Shown: positions 1-10,515 of the stretch, piece by piece
Layout of the letters: each line of letters begins with the position of its first letter
How positions within the stretch are numbered: position 1 is the first letter of the stretch
Assembly: GCA_018340805.1 (NCBI GenBank)
Contig: JACMZG010001914.1
Span: forward strand, 8,120,924 to 8,184,923
Direction: 5' to 3'
DNA length: 64,000 bases
From: Microvelia longipes
Taxonomy: Eukaryota > Arthropoda > Insecta > Hemiptera > Veliidae
Notes under the pieces: model-generated
What the model saw: the letters and a program-made list of their open reading frames with translations, nothing else
Databases searched by the model: none
What the model was told of the DNA's origin: nothing
Made by a program: the position numbers and the translations under genes

Positions 1-846
1 CGTATTTACAAACAACTAGAAAAAGATGGAAATCCATAATATCAGAGTTCTCACTCTAAAATAAAAACAAAACTTCTTCACTCTCACTCTTATTATTCGT
101 ATTTATTGCGAATATCACCCGTCAGAATACTTAACGACTCGTCGGTGTTATGACTTCGCAGTAAAAATTATAATTTTTCGGCGAATTTCTTTATCTCTAT
201 GTTTAGATAACTTAGAAACGTGATTTTTTTGGAATTTTTTTTAGAATAATGACTGGCAAAATTAAATAAAGAAAATCAGCTACGGGGTACCTAAAAACTT
301 TTCCTCGTCACATCGGATTCGCTACGCTCATCCTCCCTACTTCCGACTCGCTTCGCTCGTCTTCAAAATGTACAAATGGTTAAATTTATGTTGCAACACG
401 TCTACGGACTTGCTTCGCTTGTCCTTAGACAATAAACTCATCCGCTTAGCGGTCCCCCATCCAGACACTGACCACAGTCGATGCTGCTTTTATGATTTAC
501 GCTTCCGCTTCATAACTTTTATGATTCAAGTAAAATCAATGATATACTTGTATTGAAACATAACTAGGTGTACTTATTTATTACGTACAGGTATACACTT
601 GTACTAAATTTCAACTCAATTCTCAATTAGATTATTTTCCGATTTTTTCCATTTTTTTAAACACGTACACAAGTCATCTGATAAAAATTGAACTCATGCT
701 GATATTAAGATGAAACTTAGCACATATTTTAGTCACATTAGTTACATTCGTTATACATGCGTGCTAAATCTCAATTCGATCGTAACATTTTCTTCCGGTT
801 TATGATTCTTTAAAATTTTTGCTGAGCCATTATTGCGAGTTATAAT

Positions 847-1157
847 CATAGAGATATTATTACTAGAGGGGCCCTATTGGTTGAATTTTGAAACACTGAC
901 AAAATTACCTGACCACCTTCGCTTATAATGTAATCAAATAATCAGTACGAAATTACAATAACTTATAATAGTAGTACGTTAAAAATACAAATCAAAACAC
1001 AAACAAGGTATAGGAAGCCGAAAACAATAAATTTATTATTGCCTTAACTCACTCTTGAAGGAGGTTTCAATGAGGTTACACAGAGCCCCCAATACGATGT
1101 TTCAGGCCTTTCAATGCATTGAGATAGGCTATGCCCCCTCTAGTATATATTTCTATG
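847..1157 (+). mobile_element. R2 MITE, full length, 8-bp TSD
   Basis: It opens with CATAGAGATATTATTACTAG and closes with CTAGTATATATTTCTATG, which are imperfect inverted repeats of each other. It is flanked by exact GTTATAAT duplications (839-846 and 1158-1165). It is 311 bp long and has no coding capacity. The 8-bp duplication points to a hAT-type transposase acting in trans. The host sequence on both sides is one R1 copy. Confidence 0.85.
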
Positions 1158-1259
1158 GTTATAATAATAAAAAAAATATTTTCAGAATAGCACAACTACA
1201 CCTATAGACTGATTTTTGTACAAAAATCAGTCAAGTCTAGGATAAATACAATGGGAGCT

Positions 1260-1879
1260 CAGTGGCGGCGATAACGCCGGGGCGCCGCCCCGGCAGTTTG
1301 GGGCATCAACGTCGACGGGGGGCATCATAACGAATGTTTCATCCCCCTAATTTATATTATCCATAATCCACACTTAAGATATTTTACATAAAAACGAGCA
1401 GTTAAGTATTTAATAACTCGTTGATAAATGAAACTAAAAAGAAAAGATTTGATTCAATTAGTGTTGAAGAGTTAGCAATGAGTGCAATAGGTTCGTCATA
1501 GATCGGATCTCTTCGGTCTGACCTCCGACCGAAAAAAGGTTTACTGCTGGGATATTTAACAAGATGCTAGATTCCATTGTTTTAAGTTTGAAAGAAAGAT
1601 TTAGAGGGATGGACGATGTATCGATGGACGATCTTACAGCCTAATAAATTAAATAAAATGACTGATAAAGAAATAGAAGAAGCTGGGCTTAGGTTAAGCT
1701 CATTTTACAAAGAAGATATTACCTCTGACACAGTCAGCTAATTGATATCGCATAAAGACATTATTTCTATTTTGTAAACAAAATTCAACTTCGAACACAC
1801 CTATTGATGTTATTTTTGAATAGGAGGCATCATTTTAGTTGTCTGCCCCGGCAGGGCATCATGCTTATCGCCGCCACTG
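1260..1879. mobile_element. hAT-superfamily element, internally deleted, with TSD
   Basis: The termini are CAGTGGCGGCGATAA and its exact reverse complement. They are bounded by exact 8-bp duplications TGGGAGCT (1252-1259 and 1880-1887). Length is 620 bp, GC-rich at the ends. A degenerate plus-strand coding remnant at about 1561-1780 reads roughly LKERFRGMDDVSMDDL, then EIEEAGLRLSSFYKEDI, with stops and a frame change between. Together with the CAGTGGCG ends this resembles the C-terminal part of ZMYM1/TTF-type hAT transposases. It is non-autonomous. Confidence 0.82.
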
Positions 1880-1999
1880 TGGGAGCTACCAAGATAACAG
1901 ACACACACACAACTTTGTGAAAACCACTCCGGAGTCCTTAAAAACGCCTGAAACGGTGACATAGCGGTTTCGAATTTTTTTGCAAACACAACATTTAGA

Positions 2000-2566
2000 G
2001 TTAAGAATTACTACAATTAACACATGTTCATGATGTTCTTAAAACATGTTTGAAACGAGGACAAATTTTGGTAGCTCATATATATTAGGATTAGGGGACC
2101 TCTGAAACGGATTTTAGACACATGTTTATACATTGCAGGCAATTTATAGTTTACATGTATTTATTCAGTTCCTCATAATCTTTTGTAATAATAAGAATAA
2201 TGTGTCATAGGTTTATACAACACTAGTTTTGTTTAGAGTTTAGGAATACATAATAGTTCTAGATGAAATAGTTTTATTTAGAGTTTAGTTTAGAAAAATT
2301 ATCTAACGGCAACGTCTTAAACAAACCTATACGAATAGTAGGTAAATCAATACTCAGTTATATAAACAGAAAGAAAAATTTGAGGAAAACTACTTTTGGA
2401 AGTTTATGTATTACCGCATCCCTGCTTTTCTTCTAATGTTAACATGTAACGTCATTTGTATAGGAAGACGATATAATGAAAATAGTAATGTAACTTATTA
2501 ATTAGCTCAATATTACCTTCTATGAATTTTTCTTTCTAGTGTTTTCATTGTTTCCCATATTACTAA
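2000..2566. other. AT-rich stretch, nothing recognised
   Basis: No coding potential or RNA gene was seen. A motif GGGGACCTCTGAAACGG near 2093 recurs at 28,384 and 33,790. Confidence 0.5.
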
Positions 2567-3237
2567 ATTAATATTTTCTTGACACTTCAGGGAAATATAC
2601 AAACAAATTCTTCTTACATAACTATATTTCGACTCCACTACAAGTCATATTCATGTCTAAAAATAAAAAGAAAATAAATAATAAATTTGAAAACCAATAA
2701 CAAGAATTTTAAAAAACTACAAAAAGTACCATTCGAATTAAGAAAATGTATAACAAATAAATTACTTACAATACTATACTAAGAGGAAAACATCTAACAG
2801 AAGTTGTATCAAGTTATAAATAACCAGAGATATTTATTATCTCTTTAGTCAAAAATGTTTAAAAAAATCACCTAAAAATAACAAAAAAGAGGTTGAAAGA
2901 GTGAAAATAAAACGGTCATATATTTAATACTGCAAGATATAAATTTTTAATTTTCTTTTTTATACTAAATTAATTATAATTAACTTACATGAAAAGTTAA
3001 AAAGATAGTTAAAATTTACAAGATTAAAATAAATTTAAAATAATTTAATAAATAAAAATTAAGTAATTTAAACTACATAAGATGGAGGCTACAGAGAAAC
3101 AACTGAAAGACTGATATGAAAATATTAAATTAAATTAAAAACAAATAAAATATGAAAGACTTGTAGTGGAGTCGAAATATAGTTATGTAAGAAGAATTTG
3201 TTTGTATATTTCCCTGAAGTGTCAAGAAAATATTAAT
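2567..3237. mobile_element. Element with 80-bp perfect inverted terminal repeats
   Basis: Bases 2567-2646 and 3158-3237 are reverse complements of each other with no mismatch that I can find. They begin ATTAATATTTTCTTGACACT and end ACTCCACTACAAGTC. The 511-bp interior is very AT-rich and non-coding. The arms look like terminal inverted repeats of a non-autonomous DNA transposon. I could not settle a target duplication, so the ends may extend further. Confidence 0.65.
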
Positions 3238-3387
3238 ATGAATTTTTCAATTTGCAGATTCAATACTTTTCCAATATACCTAAGGTACAGATGATGAAAA
3301 TTAAAAAGTTCAAGATCATAAATGCTATGTTATTACAAAAAAAAATAATAAAAAGTGTATATACTTACATTATAGGTTAATAAAATA

Positions 3388-3848
3388 ATTCTGGCGCGGT
3401 GGTCCGAATGGCGGGCGAATTTCCTTTGGATGTGTGTTTCCGTGCTAAACAACAATCCTGGTTGGAATGATAATTTTTTATAGTTTTTTACATTATATAA
3501 GTTTATAACTAATAAATAATTCTAGCGCGGTGGTCCGCTGTCGCGCGAATTTCCTTTGGATGCGTGTTTCAGTGCTGCACAACCCATTTCTTGCTTAAGA
3601 TTCCGGTTCACGCTTTACAACCTATACAGTTACAACCTAAACAGTTACTCAATTGTCAAGCACTGCTCGTAATTCATTTTGTCTGTATTTTTCAAAGGAA
3701 ATGCGCATAATTATCTAGTTGGTTATACAAAACTTTGCCTCTAATATTTGAAGTACGCACTACTATTTGCACTTGATTAAAGCTTAGTCAGATATCTTTA
3801 AAGGCTTTAGCGCATTTCTTTTGAAAAATACAGACAAAATGATTTACG
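3388..3848 (+). mobile_element. R6 element, two tandem modules plus terminal hairpin
   Basis: Two modules start AATTCTRGCGCGGTGGTCCG (3388 and 3519), each followed by GCGAATTTCCTTTGGATG. The copy ends with an inverted repeat: GCACTGCTCGTAATTC at 3660 and its complement ending near 3848, separated by about 110 bases. It abuts a (TA)n tract. A fixed 5' end, no terminal inverted repeats and a 3' hairpin would fit a Helitron/Helentron, but no CTRR end is clear. Confidence 0.5.
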
Positions 3849-3849
3849 A

Positions 3850-3850
<1 letters not shown>

Positions 3851-3899
<49 letters not shown>

Positions 3900-3930
3900 T
3901 ATATATATATTATATATATATATAAATACA
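3851..3930. repeat. (TA)n microsatellite
   Basis: An almost pure AT dinucleotide tract that directly follows the R6 hairpin end. Confidence 0.95.
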
Positions 3931-4139
3931 TACATGTCTATAAAATATCTTTTAAATTTACTGGAACAAGTTAGCTGCACTAATATAAAATTCATATTCA
4001 CTAATATAAAACATGATATTAGGTAGTCTTCTGTCAGATTGTCAGCATGATGAAGAAATTTATAAAAGACCCTAAAACAAATGTTAATGATGAAATCTTG
4101 GTTTTCAATTTTTAGGGTGAACACTTCACATTTCCTCAG

Positions 4140-4830
4140 CTACGGTAGCTGGTAAGTAAAAATAAAAATCGGGTGCGGAGTGCCTCGGAACTCTTCCTCA
4201 TCACATCGAAATACAGAATTCACCTAATTTATACTGCAGCAATAAATTCACCCGTTTCATTCTCAGCGGTCACCCATACAGCACTGAACCACGCTCAATG
4301 CTCCTTAATTTTAATGAACCAACAAAACTCATGGATATACTTGCCATATTGAAACGTCATGGTTTCAACTCAATTAGATTGTTTCCCGATTTTTTACAAC
4401 TTTTTAAAAATTGAACTAATGCTAATAATAAGTTGAAATTTGGCACATATTTTAGTCATATAAATATCCACATGCGTGCTAAATCTCAATCCGATCGCGT
4501 CATTTTTATGATTTTTGCGTTATAAGTCAATATTGCGGGTTAATGACGATATACAAAAAATATTTTCCGAATAGCACAACTACTGCGGTAGACTGATTTT
4601 CCTACAAAGTTTGATCTCCCTAGAATAAATACACTAGGAGCTATGATAATTAAAGACACACACATACAGACAGACAACTTTGTGAAATCCACTCAGAAGG
4701 CCTTAAAACACCTGATACAAATAATGCCGGTGACATTCAAATTTCGAATTCCTTGCAAACACGATACTTTTCCTATATACCTACGGTATAAATAATGAAA
4801 AGTAAAATTTCGTTTTAAATGTTTTGCAAC
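4140..4830 (-). repeat. R1 repeat
   Basis: A near-complete R1 copy. The 5S-like part is at about 4261-4315 (minus strand: GGAGCATTGAGCGTGG, GGGTGACCGC). It ends near 4800 with the usual CTATATACCTACGGTATAAA. The end of a further R1-type copy (CAGCTACGGTAGCTGG) abuts its left side, so copies can sit end to end. Confidence 0.75.
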
Positions 4831-5071
4831 GATAATGCTTCCACGTATTTTAGGAGAAGGGAAAGAAAATGTATTGAGAAGGGAATGCAATAGGGACGAC
4901 ATTTACATCATTCGCTTTGATTACATCTTTATCCTTGTCTTTTATTGTCACCTTCCTTCCTGTATTTACAAACTGGCACTTTATAAAAGGTTACACTTGC
5001 AACAAGGATTTACATATTTTTATATACATATTAGGTTGAACTTTTTACTTTATGTTGTGGTTTGTATTACT

Positions 5072-5183
5072 TTTTTGTAGCGAATTCTCATCATGAAAAT
5101 AACGCTAATAAGGTTGTTCAAATGACAGAAGTTGAGGCGGGATCGAATCTGTTTGGCCTCCAGATACTACAAAAAAAATGTCC

Positions 5184-5185
<2 letters not shown>
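5072..5185 (+). repeat. R7 repeat leading into TA microsatellite
   Basis: It starts GCGAATTCTCATCATGAAAA and includes 'aggttgttcaaatgacag'. It shares this layout with 40,436-40,565, and both copies run directly into a (TA)n tract on the right. Confidence 0.6.
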
Positions 5186-5188
<3 letters not shown>

Positions 5189-5251
<63 letters not shown>

Positions 5252-5262
5252 CATATATATAA
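5189..5262. repeat. (TA)n microsatellite
   Basis: AT dinucleotide tract after the R7 repeat. Confidence 0.95.
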
Positions 5263-5383
5263 GGACTAAATTAAAGATAAAAACTAAATAGTACGACATT
5301 TAAAGTAATAAAAACTCACTTGCATGCTTTCGAGTGCGTCTGCACCCTTCAACAGGCCGAGAGAAACTTTTATAATATGTATA

Positions 5384-5384
5384 A

Positions 5385-5475
<91 letters not shown>
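5384..5475. repeat. (TA)n microsatellite
   Basis: A second AT tract. The 120 bases between the two tracts are unique sequence with no gene. Confidence 0.95.
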
Positions 5476-5478
<3 letters not shown>

Positions 5479-5494
5479 AAAATAACTTTATCAC

Positions 5495-5672
5495 CAGACG
5501 GTGTATATTGTAAAGTTTATTGACTAGTTTTAGTTTTTAGAGAGTAAAGAAGCACTTTTCACTCCCAAGGGAGAAAAAGTTACTTTTCACTAAATACGTA
5601 GTAAAAATACGTAGTCAAAATACGTAGTCAAAATACGTAGTCAAAATACGTAGTTAAAATACGTAATAAAAA
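5495..5672. repeat. R5 repeat and a 13-bp tandem array
   Basis: 5495-5600 contains ACTAGTTTTTAGTTTTTAGA and 'agtaaagaagcacttttcactccc', found inverted at 52,020-52,120. It is followed at 5585-5672 by about six copies of a 13-bp unit, ATACGTAGTCAAA. Confidence 0.7.
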
Positions 5673-6185
5673 TAAGGTCAGATGACTTGGAAAGCAGGGA
5701 TCGATAGCGTACACGTGGAGGCTTCAGGGACACGTAGGCTTAGACCTTCAGGCTTAGACATTTGTAGGTCTATGAGGTCTAACCATAGGCTTGCAAATTA
5801 TGTTTCAATAGTGTTTTAATTAACAACATTAATTCAACACGAATAGTCCAGGGGCCGGGCCTGAAAAAACCTAACTCATTTAATTCTGCTTCAAACCAAA
5901 TTTTATTTGAAAATATACTTTAAATGATGAAGAAAAATAACATTCTGCCTATCCAGAGTGGAGCACTTCATATGATTATTCAGGCTCCAAATTGTAGTAA
6001 ATCGCTCAAATTTCACATTTCTTTAAATAAGTGGTTCCCTGTTGTTGAGGGCTAAACTAGAAGAGGTAATTTTTTGAAGCTGACAAAATTTCCAAAAAAT
6101 CAGTTTTTAATTCATCAATTTCTGATAACTACAACCCAAGTTATGGCATTGGCAAAGCCATAAAAAATTATTTTTGCCATGTCAG

Positions 6186-6360
6186 CATTTTTCTTTCACT
6201 AACTGTCTACGTTTTGTGCATTTTTCTTTCACCAACTGTCTACGTTTTGTGTATTTTTCTTTCACCAACTGTCTACTTATAATTCAAATACAATGTGTAT
6301 TTTTCTTTCACCAACTGTCTACTTATAATTCAAATACAACTGTCTACGTTTTGTATGAAA
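6186..6360 (+). repeat. Short tandem array
   Basis: Four to five repeats of TTTTTCTTTCACCAACTGTC with either CTACGTTTTGTG or a longer CTACTTATAATTCAAATAC spacer. The open frame through it is a by-product of the repeat. Confidence 0.8.
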
Positions 6361-6370
6361 AATTCCTGTT

Positions 6371-6430
6371 TTAAGGCCTTTGGGCCCATCAGGGTATTTA
6401 CCCTGCGGGAACCACCTCAGGATGACCAAA
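6371..6430 (-). repeat. tRNA-derived SINE, tail fragment
   Basis: It contains CCCTGCGGGAACCACCTC and 'aaggcctttgggccc', matching the distal part of the SINE copies at 13,358 and 41,274. The tRNA-like head is missing. Confidence 0.6.
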
Positions 6431-7172
6431 TGCAGTACCAAGTAACTTAATTGCCAGGTTTAACACTAAGTCCTATAATCGTGCTTGTAATATTAATTCA
6501 ACACTAAACCACCAAATGTTAAATTTAATTTTAGTGTCAATAGATAATAGAAATTACGAATTTTGATGCCTTGAGCCCCCTAGTTACCCTCTCTCTGATA
6601 ATTCAGCCCCTATCTGAATGATATCATTATTGACCATTATTAATTTTAATTTAATAACTAAAAACAATCTTTTCTTCAGCCACTACCAAATAAAACGACA
6701 TGGAAGCATTATAATAGTAAAGAATGTGGAAGTAAATGTATAACAGTGCGTGATGATGAGTGGCGTGCCAAATACAGTGCGTTTATATTTGGCATATTGG
6801 TGTTATGCCAAAACACGTGGCCCTAGACAAGCCTCCTTTAAATCACATAGATTAGGTTTGGCGTGAAGATAAAAAATATACAACATTGATTTGAAATATT
6901 GTTTTAGACGTTAGTAGAACTCCCACATATTTCTTATATAAATATTGAACACATCTATTTGCTTAGGAGCTGATGAATATAAAACTATCTAATTTCTAAC
7001 GATAAACACAATGGGGGAGCTCCGCCCCCCTCCCTCTTCCCTCTAAGGTTTAGAAATATCGAGATCTTTGCAATCCAAAAATCTAGATGAGGTCTTCCAA
7101 GACTAGAACCACTCTAATTACAATTAGTACTAAAAATTATGATCAAGAAAAATATTTAAGAAATTTAAGATT
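6431..7172. other. No gene seen
   Basis: AT-rich. A short GC-rich patch at 7013-7045 (GGGGGAGCTCCGCCCCCCTC) is unassigned. Confidence 0.45.
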
Positions 7173-7174
7173 CT

Positions 7175-7432
7175 TGAGGGCCCTATTTGTTGAATTTTGA
7201 AACATCGGAAAAGTACCTGCTTGCCTTCGATTAACAAGATAATCATATATCAAAACAAAATTTCAGTAACTTAATTATAGAACATTTTAAACACTTATCA
7301 AAATACAAAAACGTACTGGAAGCCGAAAACAATGGGTTTATTGTAACCTTAACTCACTCCAGCCCCAGAGAGCTCCAAAATGATGTTTCACACCTCTCAA
7401 TGTATTGAGATAGACTATGCTCCCCTAATATT
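7175..7432 (+). mobile_element. R2 MITE, both ends eroded
   Basis: The interior matches R2 (GGGCCCTATTTGTTGAATTT near the left; 'tgtattgagatagactatgctcccct' right). The CATAGAGATA ends are lost. Confidence 0.75.
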
Positions 7433-7799
7433 TTACAGGATGTTATTTTTATGAGACGTACTTAAAGATAATGCAATAAAAAATTGTGCAAATACTCTAT
7501 TGCGACTGGTTAGGTCTAGCTTGTCTGTATTGGAAATACAGTATTATCAGGACAGATATTTCTCAATTGTTTCTTGTAAAACATATTTTAAGAATTATTC
7601 TAGGAATTCATTTCACATTCTTTACGCCTTTAGCTTGAGTTCCTGGCAATTTATAATCTTAAACAATGCTATTATTGTATAGGATCTTCCGCTCATCCTT
7701 TTCAAAAACTGTCGTTTTTTTAAAAAAAAAACCTTCCGAAGTTTTTTAAAACCCTTCACAAAGTTGTCTATTGAGCTAATAATTACATACAACGACGAT

Positions 7800-8170
7800 A
7801 CAATCACTGATGATGGCCTCATGTAGGTTGAAAGCGCTTTGAATAAATTTATAGTTTTGTGGATAGACTCTTTTCTTCGTTCCTTTCATTTTCATGTCTG
7901 TATGAGGTGTGTGTCTATTATCTTATACTGTATTTATGATTATCAGTGTATTTATGCTTTTTTGTGTTAAAATATTTTTTTTCTGACGTCAATATCTCGC
8001 AATAATGACAGCAAAAGTTTTGAAAATTTATAAAACGGGAAATAATTTGTCGATTGGTTTCAGATTTGGCACGCTTATAGTTATATATTAGATCAACTTA
8101 TGTGCTAAGTTTAATCTAATTATCACTTTAGTTTTTAATGCTTATTTATAAAGTTTAAAAAGAGATTATT
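7800..8170 (+). repeat. Hammerhead-core-like module and R1-body-like sequence
   Basis: 7808-7845 reads ACTGATGATGGCCTCATG then TAGGTTGAAAGCGCTTTG. It recurs in the fold-back at 62,255-63,319 and, diverged, at 17,945. It has the CTGATGA-stem-GAAA layout of a hammerhead core. 7970-8170 resembles the R1 body in the sense orientation (AATATCTCGCAATAATGACA). Confidence 0.4.
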
Positions 8171-8884
8171 ATGTAAAAGTTTAGCACATGAACGAGGTTA
8201 GTGAATTGTTTCCTATGAAACGTGAGTTTAGTTAAAGTAAAGACTAATAACCATAATAAAGTTTGAACTTTTAATTAACTATTTTTTATGACTGCAAATG
8301 TACTTAGAGAATATAAAATGTCAATTTCACATTATACTTCCATAACGATCTTAAGTAACAAAATAAACATTTATAACGGTGATAAAGACAGATTTAATAA
8401 CTTATTTTATAGGAACACAATTAAGCGGCTATACAAAATTTATGATTGAATCGTGCTCAACGATCGCACAAATGTTAAAAAGTAAACGCAAAAAGCGCGA
8501 GGACCTAGTTACTTCTCCCTACCGACACAGACATATTTGAGTATATAGTTTAGCACATAAAATCACCCATTTCAGCAACATAATTATGAACTCGTAAAGT
8601 TGATATTTTAGTTCTATAAATGAGCTATGAGCAATGCGGAGCTGAAGATTGCACAGAGATTGGAGCTCACGATTAAGATGCGAAAAATTACAGTATATAT
8701 TCAGATAATCAGACGACAAAATATAACATGAAATTTGTATATTATATCACACCTTAAGCGTTATAATTTGACCAAGTCTCGAGATGAGAATTTATTATAG
8801 TGTTGAAGTTCTATAGCTAATAAATTTTACATTAATATTTATTGTGAAATCCACTACCTTGTGAGCAACACTACAATATGTATA
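8171..8884. other. No gene seen
   Basis: AT-rich sequence. The open frames on both strands are short and resemble nothing known to me. Confidence 0.45.
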
Positions 8885-9989
8885 ACCCTAGAAAATTCAA
8901 GCTGTTGAGATCAAAATGATTATGTTTTTTTTTCATCAAAACATTTTTTTATCAACGTTTTAGTGAAGGATCTTTTACTTGGTTTTTGCAAGGTACCATC
9001 TATCTGCATTCTACGATTGACGGAAATGCACCGTAATCGTAAATTTCTCCAGCAACCAATGAACAAAAATAGTGTTTTTAGGCGTTCTGGAATCGCTTAT
9101 ACAAGCTGCAAGTAAAGATCGACAAGGTATGAGACGTTGCAAGTTCCATTAAATATCAACAATAGGGTGGGTAAAACTATAAAAAATTATTTCATTTTTT
9201 GGCAATTTTAGAGAGATTTATTTTGTAATAAACTTTTAAAATTGTGAAGGCGACTTTTGTTAAAATTGGGCTCATTTGTTGCTTTTTATGTTGGCTACCT
9301 GTTCAAACGCATAAAAACTATAGCTCTCACTATCTTAACTTTCATGGTACTTAGAAAAACCATATTTTTTTGTTTTTGTAATGTTTAACGACTATTAATT
9401 TAAGCACCTTAAAACTAAAGGTTAGAATTAAAACGTTTGACATTCTTTTATTAAAGCAATGTTGTCTAGTTTAAAACAATATGTCATAATAAAAATTTTA
9501 TTTAAATGCAAATCATCCAAAAAATGGCGCCGAGTGAACTAAATTTAAAAAAAGATAGTTTTTTTTTTATCATAGCTCCGGTGAAAAATTGTCCGATTTG
9601 ATGCGGTCTTTCACTAATCTTTCTTTTAATTAAGGTTTTCATATCTTTAGGATTATTGATTCAATAACTAATGTTCCTCATGTATCACATCTTAATACTT
9701 TATGGAGAGGTATATGGACATATATATATCCTATATATGACTATTAATATATAATAATCCACTAGATGACGATGGAGTACCTGTCAAAACCATACGACGC
9801 CCGATTTAGACGACGGAATTTTTCTCGTCGCTATTGTCTACTTATATATCCATACATCATAACCATATTGAATCAATCAGTATCACCTGAGAAACCAGAG
9901 CATCAACACTTACCTAAGCTGTTAATATACATATATAGTTTCTGAGAAATAAAAGGTCTTGTCCTTCTTAGCTTGAGAACCACCACTGT
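8885..9989 (-). mobile_element. Mariner-type element half, same family as 30,611-32,499
   Basis: It matches the right arm of the inverted repeat at 31,903-32,499 across its length, then continues to the terminus seen in the other copy at 30,611. Here that end reads TTGTCCTTCTTAGCTTGAGA then ACCACCACTG followed by TATATA. An end of CAGNGTGGT next to TA fits the TA target choice of Tc1/mariner elements. No transposase frame survives. Confidence 0.6.
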
Positions 9990-10155
9990 ATATATACTTA
10001 TAATTATATATATAATATTATATTAAATATATATTATTTAATATATATATATATAATCTATATGTATATGTAATATATATATTTATAATTAATAATAAAT
10101 ATATATATTATAAATATAATTAATATATACTATAATTATAATATATTATAATAAT
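9990..10155. repeat. Imperfect TA/TAA-rich microsatellite
   Basis: Degenerate ATATAT and TAATAT runs beside the mariner-type end. Confidence 0.85.
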
Positions 10156-10299
10156 TTTAATTTATACTGTATGTATGTTGATATATGTACAATGCGACAA
10201 AATACCTTCGAAACTAGCTATCTCTTGAGATTCAGAAAATGTAAAAACACTTTAAAGTAAATAAAAATCGTCCTCGAACCTACTATTGATTATATGAAA

Positions 10300-10515
10300 T
10301 ATGTGTGACGCTTAAATAACTCGCAATAATGACTAGCGAAAAATTAAAACTTACGAAGTTTAAAAACGTTGTCTATCGGACTGGAAATTATACTATTCCT
10401 AATGTTATACCATAGGTATGTAAAAAGTGTTGTGTTTGCAAAGAAAATCAGAATACCAAGGAATGATCGCCGGAATCATCAGTTTCCTTGGTGTTTTTAA
10501 GACCCGTCCTTAGCA
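10300..10515 (+). repeat. R1 body fragment
   Basis: Reverse complement of 30,240-30,440. It includes 'cgcaataatgact', 'ccataggtatgtaaaaagtgttgtgtttgc' and 'ggtgtttttaag'. There is no 5S-like part. Confidence 0.7.

Larger units (their letters stand above)
285..1995 (-). repeat. R1 repeat (5S-like segment), split by two later insertions
   Basis: This copy of the most widespread family in the window is written in antisense on the plus strand. Its 5S-like part (about 440-500) reads on the minus strand like the 5S rRNA internal promoter: AAGCAGCATCGA, then GGTCAGTGTCTGGATGGG. The R1 body follows toward higher coordinates, with the conserved 'cattattgcg' motif, runs of ACAC and 'aactttgtgaaaac'. 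The copy is interrupted at 847-1157 by an R2 MITE and at 1260-1879 by a hAT element, each flanked by an 8-bp duplication of R1 sequence. It is therefore older than both. Confidence 0.75.
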
